A stretch of DNA of 64,000 bases from the NCBI GenBank assembly GCA_022414725.1, contig CM039464.1, positions 60,302,908-60,366,907 on the forward strand, in the 5' to 3' direction. The notes below the pieces were generated by a model. It saw nothing but the letters and a program-made list of their open reading frames with translations, was not told the origin of the DNA and did not search any database. Each line of letters begins with the position of its first letter. Within the stretch, counting starts at the first letter, position 1. The stretch comes from Microglena sp. YARC. Lineage: Eukaryota; Chlorophyta; Chlorophyceae; Chlamydomonadales; Chlamydomonadaceae. Position numbers and translations under genes: made by a program. Below, piece by piece: positions 32,301-43,171 of the stretch.

Positions 32301-35300
32301 TGGGTGGGTGAAAGGGTGGGTGATGGGTGAGTGGGATGGGTGGGAGGGTGATGGGTGGGTGATGGATGGGTGGGTGAAAGGGTGGGTGATGGGTGGGTGA
32401 TGGGTGGGTGATGGGGTGGGTGATGGGTGGGTGATGGGTGGGTGATGGGTGGGAGGGTGATGGGTGGGTGATGGGTGGGTGATGGGTGGGATGGGTGATG
32501 GGTGGGATGGGTGGGTGATGGGTGGGTGATGGGTGGGTGATGGGTGGGTGATGGGTGGGTGATGGGTGGGTGATGGGTGATGGGTGGGTGATGGGTGGGT
32601 GATGGGTGGGGGTGATGGGTGGGTGATGGGTGGGTGATGGGTGGGTGATGGGTGTGGGTGATGGGTGGGTGATGGGTGGGAGGGTGATGGGTGGGTGATG
32701 GATGGGTGGGTGAAAGGGTGGGTGATGGGTGGGTGATGGGTGGGTGATGGGTGGGTGATGGGTGGGTGATGGGGGTGGGTGATGGGTGGGTGATGGGGTG
32801 GGGGGAGGGTGATGGGTGGGTGATGGGTGGGTGATCGGTGGTGATGGGTGGCTGATGGGTGGGTGATGGGTGGGTGATCGGTGGGTGATGGTGGGCTGTT
32901 GGTGGGGATGGGTGGGTGATTGGTGGGATGGGTGGGTGATGGGTGGGTGATGGTGGGTGGGATGGGTGGGTGATGGGTGGGTGATGGTGGGTGATGGGTG
33001 GGTGATGGGTTTGGGTGATGGGTGATGGGGTGGGTGATGGGTGGGTGTGGTGATGGATGTGGTGGGGTGATGGGTGGGTGATGGGGGTGGGTGATGGGTG
33101 GGTGGTGAATGGGTGGGTGATGGGTGGGTGGTGATGGGTGGGTGATGCGGTGATGGTGGTGAATGGGTGTGGTGATGGGTGGGAGGAGTGATGGGTGGGT
33201 GATGGTGGGTGATGGGTGGGTGGGAGCTGGGTGGGGTGATGATGGGGTGGGTGATGGGTGGGTGGGGTGGGGTGATGGGTGGGTGATGGGTGGGTGATGG
33301 GTGGATGGCTGGGGATGGGTGGGTGATGGGTGGGTGATGGGGGTGGGTGATGGTGGGTGATGGGTGGGTGATGGGTGGGTGATGGGTGGGTGATGGGTGG
33401 GGTGGGTGATGGGTGGGTGATGGGTGGGTGATGGGTGGGTGATGGGTGGGAGGGTGATGGGTGGGAGGGAAAATGGGTGGGTGATGGTGGGTGGGTGATA
33501 GGGTGGGTGATGGGTGGGTGATGGGGTGGGTGATGGGTGGGTTGATGGGTGGGAGGGATGGGTGGGTGATGGATGTGGGTGAAGGGTGGGTGATGGGTGG
33601 GTGATGGATGGGTGGGTGATGGGGTGGGGTGATGGGTGGGTGATGGGTGGGTGATGGGTGGGTGATGGGTGGGAGGGTGATGGGTGGAGGGTGATGGGTG
33701 GTGATGGATGGGTGGGTGATGGGTGGGTGATGGGTGGGTGATGGGTGGGTGATGGGTGGGTGAATGGTGGGTTGGGTGATGGAGTGGGTGGGTGATAGGG
33801 TGGGTGATGGGTGGGTGATGGGTGGGTGATGGGTGGGTGATGGGTGGGTGATGGGTGGGAGGGATGGGTGGGTGATGGATGGTGGTGATAGGGTGGGTGA
33901 TGGGTGGGTGATGGGGGTGGGTGGGTGGGTGATGGGTGGGAGGGTGATGGGTGGGAGGGAAATGGGTGGGTGATGGAATGGGTGGGGTGATAGGGTGGGT
34001 GATGGGTGGGTGGGGTGTGATGGGTGGGTTGATGGGTGGGTGATGGGTGGTGTGAGGTGGGTGGTGATGGGTGGGTGATGGGTGGGGTGGGTGATGGTGG
34101 GTGGGTGGATGGGTGGGTGTGGATGGGTGGGTGATGGGGGTGGGTGATGGGTGGGTGATGGGTGGGAGGGTGATGGGTGGGAGGGAAGGGATGGGTGGGT
34201 GATGGATGGGTGGGTGATAGGTGGGTGATGGGTGGTGATGGGTGGGGTGATGGGTGGGTGTGGTGATGGGGGTGGGTGATGGGTGGGTGATGGGTGGGGT
34301 GATGGGTGGGTGATGGGTTGGAGGTGGATGGGTGGGTGATGGGTGGGTGGGTGATGGGGTGATGGTGATGGGTGGGTGGGGTGATGGTGGTGATGGGTGG
34401 GGTGGGGTGATGGTGGGTGATGGGTGGGTGGGTGATGGGTGGGTGGGTGATGGGTGGGGTGATGGGTGGGTGGGGTGATGGTGGGTGGGTGATGGGTGGG
34501 TGATGGGTGGGTGATGGGTGTGGGTGATGGGTGGGTGATGGGGTGGGTGATGGGTGGGTGATGGGTGGGTGATGGGTGGGTGGGTGATGGGGGTGGGTGG
34601 GGTGATGGGTGGGTGTGGGTGATGGGTGGGTGATGGGTGGGAAATGGTGTGGGAATGGGTGGGTGGGTGGGTGATGGGGTGGGTGATGGGTGGGTGATGG
34701 GTGGGTGATGGAGGGTGATGGGTAGAAAGGGTGATGGTGGATGATGGGTGGGTGGGTGATGGGTGGGAGGGTGATGGGTGGGTGATGGATGGGTGGAAAT
34801 GGGTGGGAAATGGGTGGGTGGGTGATGGGGTGGGTGATGGGGTGGGTGAAGATGAGGGTGGGTGATGGGTGGGTGATGGGTAGATGGGTGATGGGTGGGA
34901 TGATGGTGGTGGGTGATGGGTGGGGAGGGTGATGGGTGGATGATGGATGGTGATGGGTGGGTGATGGGTGGTGATGGTGGGTGGGTGATGGGTGGGTGAT
35001 GGGTGGTGATGGGTGGATGAGTGGTGGTGATGGGTAGGGTGATGGGTGGATGATGGGTGGGTGATGGGGGGGTGATGGGTGTATGGGTGATGGTGGGTAT
35101 GGGTGGGTGATGGGTGGGCTGATGGGTGTGGTGGGTGATGGGTGCGAGGGTGATGGGTGGGTGATGGTGGGTGATGTGGGTGGGCTGATGGGTGGGTGAT
35201 GGGTGGGTGATCGGTGGGTGGATGGGTGGCTGACTGGGTGGGTGATGGGTGGGATCGGTGGGGTGATGGGTGGGTTGGGTGGGGTGCATGGGTGATGGGT

Positions 35301-38300
35301 GGTGATGGGTGATGGTGGGTGATGGGTGGGTGATGGGTGGGTGATGGGTGGGTGGTGGATGGGTGGTGGGTGATGGGTGGGTGATGGGCTGGGTGAGATG
35401 GGTGGGTGATGGGTGATGGTGGGTGGGATGGGTGGGTGATGGGTGGGTGATGGTGATGGGTGATGGGTGGGTGATGGGTGGGTGGATGGGTGGTGATGGG
35501 TGGGAGGGGTGATGGGTGGTGATGGGTGGCTGATGGGTGGGTGATGGGTGGGTATTGTGGGGTGGGCTGTGGTGGTGATGGGTGGTTGATGGGTGGCTGA
35601 TGGGTGGGTGATGGTGGGTATGTGGGTGGGTGGGTGGGTGATGGGTGGGTGGTGGTGATGGGTGGGTGATGGTGGGTGGGTGATGGGTGGGTGATGGGTG
35701 GGGTGGGTGATGGGTGGAGAGGGTGATGGGTGGTGATGGGTGGGTGGGTGATGGGTGAGTGATTGATGGTGGCTGATGGGTGGGTGATGGGTGGGTGGGT
35801 GATGGGTGGGTGGGTGATGGTGGGAGGGTGATGGGTGGGTGATGATGGTGGTGATGGGGTGGTGGGGCTGGGTGGTGGGTGATGGGTGGGTTGGGTTGTG
35901 ACTATTAGAAGCCTAAAAATACACAGATAATGTTTTTCCATCACATTATATAAGCAGAAGCATCCCTCTATCCTGTTTTGAATACTGGCTCAAATGCTGA
36001 GCTCCTTGAACAAAGAAGGTGCGGGGTTCAAATCCCGATGAGTACTTTTTTTTAGTGTTTGCAGTCGCTGTCAACTGCCACGGTAGCTTTCTCCAGGTAA
36101 AGTAGCAGCCCGTTCTCTACCGCCATAAGACAGGGCTCCCTTCATACTACGCCCCACCAGGCATTATCATTACTATTTTGTATAACACACATGCACTAAC
36201 GTAAACATCCTGCCCTCCCAAACGATAACATGCGTGGCCCCTAAGACCCTACCTGCGTGTTCTGAGGCAGTGCCACACACACACACGTACAAACATGGAC
36301 AAACACATACACACACAGCCCATAAGACCCTACCTGCATGTTCTGAGGCAGTGCCACACACACACACGTACACACACACACATAGACAAACACATACACA
36401 CAGACACACAAACAGACATACACGTACACACACACACACACAAACACACATAGACAAACACATACACACACACAGACACACATAGACACACGCAAACAGG
36501 CAAACACGTACACACGCACAAACACACACAGCCACTAAGACCATCCCGGCATGTTCTGAGGCAGTGCCACACAAACACACACACACACACACATAGACAA
36601 ACACATACACACACAGCCCCTAAGACCATACCTGCGTGTTCTGAGGCAGTGCCATACACACACACACACACGTACACACACATAGACAAACACATACACA
36701 CACAGGCACACACATAGACGAACATGCACACACACACACAAACAGACAAACACGTACACACACACAAACACACACAGCCCCTAAGACCCTACCTGCATGT
36801 TCTGAGGCAGTGCCATACACACACACACACGTACACACACACATAGACAAACACATACACACACAGGCACACACATAGACAAACACGCACACACACACAA
36901 ACAGACAACATGTACACACACACAAACACACACAGCCCCTAAGACCCTACCTGCATGTTCTGAGGCAGTGCCACACACACACACACACACACACACACGT
37001 ACACACACACATAGACAAACACATACACACACAGGCACACACATAGACAAACACGCACACACACACACACACAAACAGACAAACACGTACACACACACAA
37101 ACACACACAGCCCCTAAGACCCTACCTGCATGTTCTGAGGCAGTGCCACACACACACACACACACACACGTACACACACATAGACAAACACATACACACA
37201 CACACACACACATAGACAAACACGCACACACACACAAACAGACAAACACGTACACATACACATACAGCCCCTAAGCCCGCACCTGCATGTTCTGAGGCAG
37301 AGCCTTCTCAGACATGCCCAAGGACGAGTAGAGCATGCCCACCCACATTTGCCACCAGTACAGGGTGGCGGACTGATGCTGTAGCTGAGCGGCATGCCAC
37401 TGCTGTGCAAAATCCGCAAGGGGCAGGCCCATGGCCAGGCCCCCCATTCCCCCAGGCCCAGGGGTCCCTGCTGGTCCCCCCTCCTCCTGCCCATCGTCGT
37501 GTCCTTCTCTGTGACAGCTTGGCAGCGGTGAGGCCCCCCTTGGAAGCACTCCTTCTTCGGCAGTACGGCCAGCTGATGGGCCAGTTTCCTCCAACTCTAC
37601 CTCAGCATCTGACATTTGATCACGTCTAGATGCAGCTCTGCTCGTACCGCCACCTGTACCGCCACTAGGCTGGGATGGGCCTGCCTCCTCTTGCTTACTA
37701 TCGTTTGACTCCCTTTTAACATTGTGGGATGCGGCGCCAGGCTGTGCACCTCGTCGAGGGCCACCCCCTCCTGGACGAGGCCCCCCCATCCCAGGGGGGA
37801 AACCCATCGGCATCATGGGCATGCCACTTCCAGGCATCATGGGCATGCCGCCACCTGGCATCATCCCGCCACCTGGCATCATAGGCATGCCCATTCCTGG
37901 CATCATGGGCATGCCACCTCCTGGCATCATGGGCATGCCACCACCTGGTATCATTGGCATGCCACCTGGCATCATACCCTCACCTGGCATCATGGGCATG
38001 CCACCGCGAGGCATGAAGGGCATGCCCCCTCCTGGCATCATCATGGGTGGGAAGCCAGGTGGTGTTGGCGGACCCCCTCTTGGGCCGCCCTCACCTGGAC
38101 CCCCTGGTCGCATTAAAGGGGGGCCAGGCATCATTCCCATTCCCATCATCCCTGGCATCATGGGCATGCCTCCAGGTATGGGTGGCATGCCTCCCATCAT
38201 GGGCCCCATCATGCCAGGTGGCATGTCGAAACCACCAAACTCAGGTGGCATCTCTGCTGGCATGCCCCCCATGCCAGGCTGGCCAGACTGTGGGGACCGC

Positions 38301-38761
38301 ACCTCCCGGTGCCCGCCATGACTGCCAGGTAGGCGCATGGTTTCGGGGTCTTCATGTACCCTGGACGACGCCCCCGCTGCTCCAGGGAATCCCAACAGCT
38401 GGTCAGCCATAGCATCTCCATCACCAGCAGCACCTTCAGAAGTGCCCACAGCTCTTCCAGCGCTGCCTGGTCCTAAGGACCCATCCACATCACTTGCAGC
38501 AATCCAGCCCTCCAGTTCAAGGCCCAAGTCGTCCTCCTCCTCCTCCAGCATCGAATGATCACCATTCCTAAGCTGCATCGAACCTGCCACGGGCTCATGC
38601 CCTACCCCCGAGGGAGTGTTGGCATCGGGTATGAGGAATGAATTCGGGTCCTCGACAGGGAAGAGGGGGAATTCCGAGCTCCAGTCTAGCGCCACCAATG
38701 CTCCCCCGCTACCGCCTTCCTCTTTCACTACAGCCGGGGTTGTTGCAGTAGCCGACACCAT
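23186..38761 (-). CDS. GATA-type zinc-finger transcription factor, very large
   Basis: Five exons on the minus strand, all phase 0: 38761-37283, 31147-30305, 28097-27864, 27412-26579 and 25690-23186, about 1,964 residues. Exon 1 gives an acidic N-terminus ([14 protein letters not shown]) and a Gly/Met/Pro region; exon 2 adds MGGPG repeats; exon 3 is acidic and ends with [11 protein letters not shown], a likely nuclear signal. Exon 4 carries one GATA finger: Cys at about 854, 857, 876 and 879, CX2CX18CX2C, the plant-type spacing, with TPFWRK and CNACGLY. Exon 5 is an 834-residue Pro-rich tail. GATA fingers bind WGATAR DNA in the nucleus; targets are unknown. The MGGPG repeat has two compensating shifts in C runs, possibly sequence error. 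Confidence 0.8.
25691..26578 (-). repeat. GATA intron 4 with three exon 5 acceptor-edge copies
   Basis: Copies of the exon 5 start (CAG|GTGATGGCCCTAGC on the sense strand, some with changes) lie near 25757-25800, 25875-25923 and 25995-26043, separated by GGTTGGGGTGGTTGG filler. A poly-G run is at 26340-26372. Confidence 0.85.
26579..27412 (-). CDS. GATA gene exon 4 with zinc finger
   Basis: Acceptor GGTAG, first codons [15 protein letters not shown]. It holds the complete single GATA finger and then a Pro/Ala/Gly/Met-rich region. Ends at GCC AAA|GTAAGT. The 18-residue loop places it with plant-type GATA factors. Confidence 0.9.
27413..27863 (-). repeat. GATA intron 3 with two exon 3 donor-edge copies
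   Basis: Copies of the last 20 or so codons of exon 3 (GGAGAGCCATTAAGGATTTG on the sense strand) lie at about 27500-27570 and 27655-27722. Remaining sequence is short filler with CACCCACC. Confidence 0.85.
27864..28097 (-). CDS. GATA gene exon 3
   Basis: 78 codons between CACAG and AAG|GTGGGT. Begins [18 protein letters not shown], continues through Asp/Glu-rich sequence ([10 protein letters not shown]) and ends [12 protein letters not shown], a basic segment abutting the zinc finger. Many partial copies of its start precede it in intron 2. Confidence 0.85.
28098..29910 (-). repeat. exon 3 acceptor-edge array (about 11 copies)
   Basis: Each unit holds, on the sense strand, an acceptor (CCACAG or a variant) and the first 25 or so codons of exon 3, then CACCAACCACC filler. 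Copies lie near 28181, 28407, 28515, 28668, 28863, 29006, 29130, 29346, 29479, 29690 and 29892. Most copies keep the peptide sense: ELDQLL, then NEVFI and DDAGE variants. A copy of the exon 2 donor edge is at 30206-30255. Confidence 0.9.
30305..31147 (-). CDS. GATA gene exon 2
   Basis: Acceptor TGTGTAG. It encodes [20 protein letters not shown], then a long MGGPG repeat, then a Pro/Ser/Gln region ending in SGQANLSQ at CAG|GTATGT. Entry and exit frames agree. A shorter C run near 31029 and an irregular unit near 30710 shift the frame in between and back. A second copy of the acceptor starts an alternative exon at 31229. Confidence 0.7.
31180..31260 (-). repeat. exon 2 acceptor-edge copy
   Basis: A second TTTAG|GAGGTTGCCCAGCA with the following codons lies just upstream of the true exon 2 acceptor. 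It would start at 31229 and encode [13 protein letters not shown] before running into the next acceptor out of frame. Confidence 0.8.
31386..32010. other. unique part of GATA intron 1
   Basis: Ordinary-complexity sequence between the exon 2 edge copy and the 3.9-kb minisatellite, with one TG/G-rich patch near 31510-31552. No supported gene or RNA is seen. It may be an old inserted element. Confidence 0.4.
32038..35895 (+). repeat. 3.9-kb GGGTGGGTGAT minisatellite in GATA intron 1
   Basis: An 11-bp G-rich unit repeated for nearly 3.9 kb (about 350 units by length) with frequent one- to three-base variants. The plus strand has closely spaced GGG tracts suited to G-quadruplexes and is the template strand of the GATA gene. 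All minus frames stay open as His/Pro/Thr/Ser repeats because the unit lacks stops; I do not call this coding. Short relatives occur near 28220-28370, 30075-30170, 31320-31390 and 56665-56815. Confidence 0.95.
35975..36180 (+). repeat. tRNA-derived SINE-like element, copy 2
   Basis: Head: TGGCTCAAATGCTGAGC (A box, D-arm-like), CGGGGTTCAAATCCCG (perfect T arm) and a T run at about 36046. Body: GTCAACTGCCACGGTAGCTT, CGTTCTCTACCG and ACGCCCCACCAGGCAT, matching the minus-strand copy at 20005-20190. The acceptor stem pairs at only about four positions, so a functional tRNA is unlikely. Confidence 0.6.
36240..37282 (-). repeat. GATA exon 1 donor-edge array (7 copies)
   Basis: Sense-strand copies of GCCTCAGAACATGC(AG), mostly followed by GTAGGGTCTTA donors, occur near 36256, 36339, 36550, 36640, 36798, 36957 and 37132, separated by (CA)n/(GT)n blocks. 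The true exon ends at 37283 with GTGCGG. Confidence 0.9.
37283..38761 (-). CDS. GATA gene exon 1
   Basis: The start is the ATG at 38761 ([17 protein letters not shown]); the frame continues upstream but without an ATG. It encodes 493 residues: [16 protein letters not shown], an acidic patch, a [14 protein letters not shown] repeat region (about 37790-38250), then a Ser/Glu region and [10 protein letters not shown]. Donor is CAG|GTGCGG. Confidence 0.8.
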
Positions 38762-40480
38762 GATGACTGTGCGCGCATTCGCAACCACCCTGCACAACCT
38801 ACTGGTTGCTTAGTCCACGCTTGTTGGCGTCTCCTCTGCTCCTTGTTATCTTGATTGACTGGTTTGAATTGTTGGCTGGGGGCACGGATTGCTTGCGATG
38901 GGCTGTTTGCTCGCTGTCAAGGAGCAATGGCAAAAACATAAAATACGGTACCGGACGACAGAAAGGAAGACGCCCCAGGCTGCGCTGCTCGATTTGTTAG
39001 AACTAGCTATGCTAATTAGCTGGCGAACAGCCAGTCTTGACAGAGGGGGGAAATTGCGATTTAAATGCCTGGTAATTGATGTTGTGGACGGTTGGTTCCA
39101 AGATTGATGGATTCGATGAAGAGACCCCCTCGTAGTGGAATTAGTGTCGCCTTGAAATCGGAAGGCAGGCTGAGGGAGCGGAAACGAACTATCGCTGTTG
39201 TTTAAATTTTCGATTTGGCCGTATGACGACGAAGAGAAGGGCAATATGGTACCTGCTCTTGATTCCATATTGTAGCTGACAACCCGCGAAAAGTAGCCGA
39301 GTCCGAGAAAAGCTGTGCCATGCCAGCCTGGGACGCAGCCTGGAGGTAGCTAACTAGCCCGAGTTGCGCTTGTTACCCAGCCAGGTGCTATTTGCAAACA
39401 AAAAAGTAAATACTGAAGAACTGATGCAGTCTAAGAACAGGCGTTTTTTTAAGCTAGGCTCAACTAGGCTTTTAGTTTTCGAACGCGACAGCATGCTGGG
39501 TCGAACGAACACCGTGCAGCTTGGATTCGCTGGTTTCGCACATCCTAGGATGCAACCAACGGTCGAGCCGTACCGGATAGCGAACTCGCTCGCAGGAAAC
39601 TGACCGTATAAAGCGTAGTAGCTCACGAGCTTCTGGTTCTCCATCCATTCGGATTCAGAGTAAGCTGGCAAGAATGAGAGAAGATATGGCACTAAGCCTA
39701 ATCTACTTTTAAAGTTTTGTTTCGTTAAGGTTCGTTTTCCGCACGACAACGACCGTGGTCGCACGGCCATTTCGCTCGGAGTCTGAAGTGCGGGATCAAG
39801 GATGGCACCGCTGGAAAGTATAGGTTAAGTGTGACCGAGGTCACAGGTCAACGCGAGGATGATTGGCTTTCAATTCAACCTGCGCTGCACCGAAAACTCT
39901 TTTGAGGCGCGCATCGCAACCGGAGAATGAAAATAATCGACTCGGACATCGTCAATTTGCGCCTGGGTCTTGGGTGGTGCCAACAAACTGCCCTTGTCAA
40001 CACACACTGAATGGTGGTCTCAGAATGTCATTTGGAGGTCTGAGGAAACAGTTTTTTAAAATTTGGGCATAAAGCCATAAACTAAAATAATCGGTCTGCT
40101 TGATTCCCAGGGCCGGGGGTTGAGGGGACGGAAACTGTGATAATCGGTCTGCGCGAGTTTGCTTACATTCTGGGTCGACCAATAAACCTATGTATTGTCC
40201 ACATATTGGAGTTTATTGGGGTTGGGGTTGGGGTTGGGGTTGGCGTTAGGTTTTGTTGGGGTTTGAGCCATTAGGGTTTACATCAACCCAAGTTAAGGGA
40301 ACGTACCATTATTGTAGGGACTGGCCCTCCGATATCTCGATAGTAAGGGCCATATCTAACCCATATAGGGTTAGGGTTGCATGACCTAGGGAAGAGTTAT
40401 TCAAGTCAAATGGCCAGGTCGAGGATTGAAACCCTCTATTTTAGTTTGTTTATGGCTGAAATATGATACGATACGGCTGA
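38762..40480. other. intergenic, no supported gene
   Basis: Upstream of the GATA start. There are open frames of 138-140 codons on the minus strand (38846-39268 and 39354-39770), but no recognisable motif or splice structure. The first could be leader sequence of the GATA gene. (GGGGTT)n occurs at about 40206-40245, resembling some telomere repeats. Confidence 0.35.
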
Positions 40481-40483
40481 AAT

Positions 40484-40830
40484 TTGATACGGTAATAACA
40501 GCAGTGTTCTAGAACCTGCCCACAAGCCGACGCTGATACGGTAACAACAGCAGTGTTCTAGAACCTGCCCACAAGCCGACGCTGATACGGTAATAACAGC
40601 AGTGTTCTAGAACCTGCCCACAAGCCGACGCTGATACGGTAATAACAGCAGTGTTCTAGAACCTGCCCACAAGCCGACGCTGATACGGTAATAACAGCAG
40701 TGTTCTAGAACCTGCCCACAAGCCGACGCTGATACGGTAATAACAGCAGTGTTCTAGAACCTGCCCACAAGCCGACGCTGATGCGGTAATAACAGCACTG
40801 TTCCAGAACCTGCCCACAAGCCGACGCTGA
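40484..40830 (+). repeat. 49-bp tandem repeat
   Basis: Seven copies of a unit with CTGATACGGTAATAACAGCA, TGTTCTAGAACCTGCC and CACAAGCCGACG. The units are nearly identical except in the last. TTCTAGAA is palindromic. Confidence 0.95.
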
Positions 40831-41034
40831 CCACACGCCGTTACTGTTATTTGGCGTGTGAACCTAACCAACCTGTAACGTATCCACCTGGTGCCAATGC
40901 CAAACGATGCCAACCAATGCCAACTAATAATCTGAAGGGTGCGATGCGCGCCTCGCCGGCGGAAGGAATCTGAGTTAGGGTCAACTCATGGTTCGTTGGG
41001 GGAAGATTCGGCTGTGTTGTGTTGCACCCTAGCT

Positions 41035-41165
41035 GAACAATGCCAGAGCCAACAGTCTGCGTAGCGATGGGAGCAGGGTCGGTTCCGGTACCGCCCTGTA
41101 CAGCTTCACCCCAGGATTTGTCGCCCCAAAGCTGAACAATGCCAGAGCCAACAGTCTGCGACGTC
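41035..41165 (+). repeat. outlier of the 86-bp satellite
   Basis: About one and a half units containing GCGTAGCGATGGGAGCAGGG and ACCGCCCTGTACAGCTTCAC, the words of the array at 47.6-48.5 kb. Confidence 0.8.
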
Positions 41166-41218
41166 CGAACTAGAGGTGACCGCCCTAGCGGTCACCTCTC
41201 GCACGGTCGTGGTTTCGT

Positions 41219-41525
41219 GGGTCTGTGTCTCGGTCTGGGTCTGTGCCTCGGTCTGGGTCTCGGTCTGGGACTGGGTCTCGGTCTGGGACTGGGTCTCGGT
41301 CTGGGTCTGTGTATCGGTCTGTGCCTCGGTCTGGGTATCGGTCTGTGTATCGGTCTGGGGTCTCGGTCTGGGTCTGTGTATCGGTCTGGGTCTGGGCGGG
41401 TCTGGGTCTCGGTCTGGGTCTGGGTCTCGGTCTGGGTCTCGATCTGGGTCTCGGTCTCGGTCTCGATCTGGGTCTGGGTCTCGGTCTGGGTCTCGGTCTG
41501 GGTCTCGGTCTCGGTCTTCTGCGTC
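41219..41525 (+). repeat. GGTCTG/GGTCTC hexamer array
   Basis: Alternating hexamers in both strands give Arg/Pro/Asp/Thr or Ser/Val/Trp repeats in all frames. A short (CTC)n follows at 41620-41643. No gene supported. 41660-42520 is gene-free, with a poly-G run at 42018-42046. Confidence 0.9.
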
Positions 41526-42526
41526 TCGAAGCTTCCATGCGGCATCCGCAGGTCATGCGCAACGCCGGCTGGCGTCGCCCGAGGGCGCTCACGGGCGCCG
41601 AACCCTTAGGTTAAATTGCTCCTCCTCCTCCTCCTCCTCCTCCAGTGTGACCGGTGTAACCGTAGTGTCTCTGCTTAGTTGAGGGCGGTAAACATTAAAC
41701 ATTAAAAAGCGTGCAGCGCAATGCTTCAGCCAAGCCAAGCCATCGGTCTCTCGTAAACATTATCGCGCATGCCGCATGCGCGATGCTTCAACCAACGTTT
41801 CAGAATTCGAAATATTAACCAGACCTGAGAAAAAGATGGCCCAATTCTCAAATAATATTAAAATCGCGCAAGAAACAATTAACTGTGCCTAAAACACTGG
41901 TAATTTTGAGTATCACTCAATTCCTGTGTGGTAATTCCGAGGATGCCATTGTGTGCGCCATGTTGTAAACCCCAGAATCCTTATATAAGTTTTTCAAATA
42001 AGGGGTATTTCTATAAAGGGGGGGGGGGGGGGGGGGGGGGGGGGGCTCAGTTTTTTAGACTTGGAGGGATTAATATTGTTTTACTCCTGTAGCAGTCTGA
42101 CAGTTGGCTGGCGTGACAGCCCCCCCCCCTCCCCCCTAATATTTCATGGTTTTAGCACTGTTTCGTCCCCACTCATTTTGCAGTTGTTGAGTGCTTGTGC
42201 ATTGGTAATGCTTCAACGCCGAAGTCATAGATTGTAAGGTGAGCTCGGCGCTTGCATCCTAAGATTGAGGCCACGCAGCGCCCCTGGTAAATAGGGGGGT
42301 CTGGGGGGCGGATCATTCCTTTACAAATCGTAACAGATTCCCCAACAAATCGTAAGCTACAGATGCCCGGAGTTCGTGCTATGCAGGCAGTTTAACTAAA
42401 ATGTGTATTTATACATTTTATGAGCGGGCGGGATAGGCAACGATCATATCTGTCAGATTCATCATTTAACACAAGTTGTGCGCTCGAATAAGTAATGTGG
42501 CAATGCATTTTATATTGCATTCCTTT

Positions 42527-42825
42527 GATTTATACGGTTGGCTGAAAACCATGTAACGATCCAATTAAATCAATGTGATTTATACGGTTGGCTGAAAACC
42601 ATGTAACGATCCAATTAAATCAATGTGATTTATACGGTTGGCTGAAAACCATGTAACGATCCAATAAAATCAATGTGATTTATACGGTTGGCTGAAAACC
42701 ATGTAACGATCAAATTAAATCAATGTGATTTATACGGTTGGCTGAAAACCATGTAACGATCCAATTAAATCAATGTGATTTATACGGTTGGCTGAAAACC
42801 ATGTAACAATCCAATTCAATCTATC
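42527..42825 (-). repeat. 50-bp satellite, block 1
   Basis: About six copies of a 50-bp unit with TATACGGTTGGCTGAAAACC and ATGTAACGATCC. On the minus strand the unit reads TTACATGGTTTTCAGCCAAC, resembling part of dispersed repeat family B. Confidence 0.95.
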
Positions 42826-43171
42826 AGCATCAATTGCGGTTCACTCAATCGTTTTATGTCTTGGTGACTACTTCTGTACTTTCTTAGAACTATCGGTACA
42901 GACAGTAACTCCTTTTCTGTCTGTACTGTGTCAGCTTCCCGTAGACTGTGTCATCCTTTATGCCACAGTGACAGCTTCCTGTAGGCTGCGTCCCCTGGTC
43001 CTCTGACACGCGCTGTATAGCCTGTACCCTGATTAGGTTCCCGGCTTTCGCCCCTTCCACCACTGGTGCCCTTTGTGGTTCCCCAGTCGCTGTAAACTCA
43101 TTCTCATCTACGTGTATAGATTGGCGCGTTTGACCGCTGCGAGTATTCTCCACTCTTGAAGTGTTTAAGCT
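42826..43171. other. unique island between satellite blocks
   Basis: Normal-complexity sequence separating two blocks of the same 50-bp satellite. No gene supported. It may be an insertion that split one array. Confidence 0.5.

Noticed and set aside
32015..35944. Minus-strand open frame of 1,309 codons (His/Pro/Thr/Ser repeats)
   Set aside because: It is produced by the GGGTGGGTGAT minisatellite, whose unit contains no stop in that strand. Two overlapping frames are equally long, there is no codon preference, and it lies inside GATA intron 1.
35975..36050. Functional tRNA gene
   Set aside because: A and B box words and a T run are present, but the acceptor stem pairs poorly and the anticodon loop would be eight bases. 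The shared downstream body points to a SINE.
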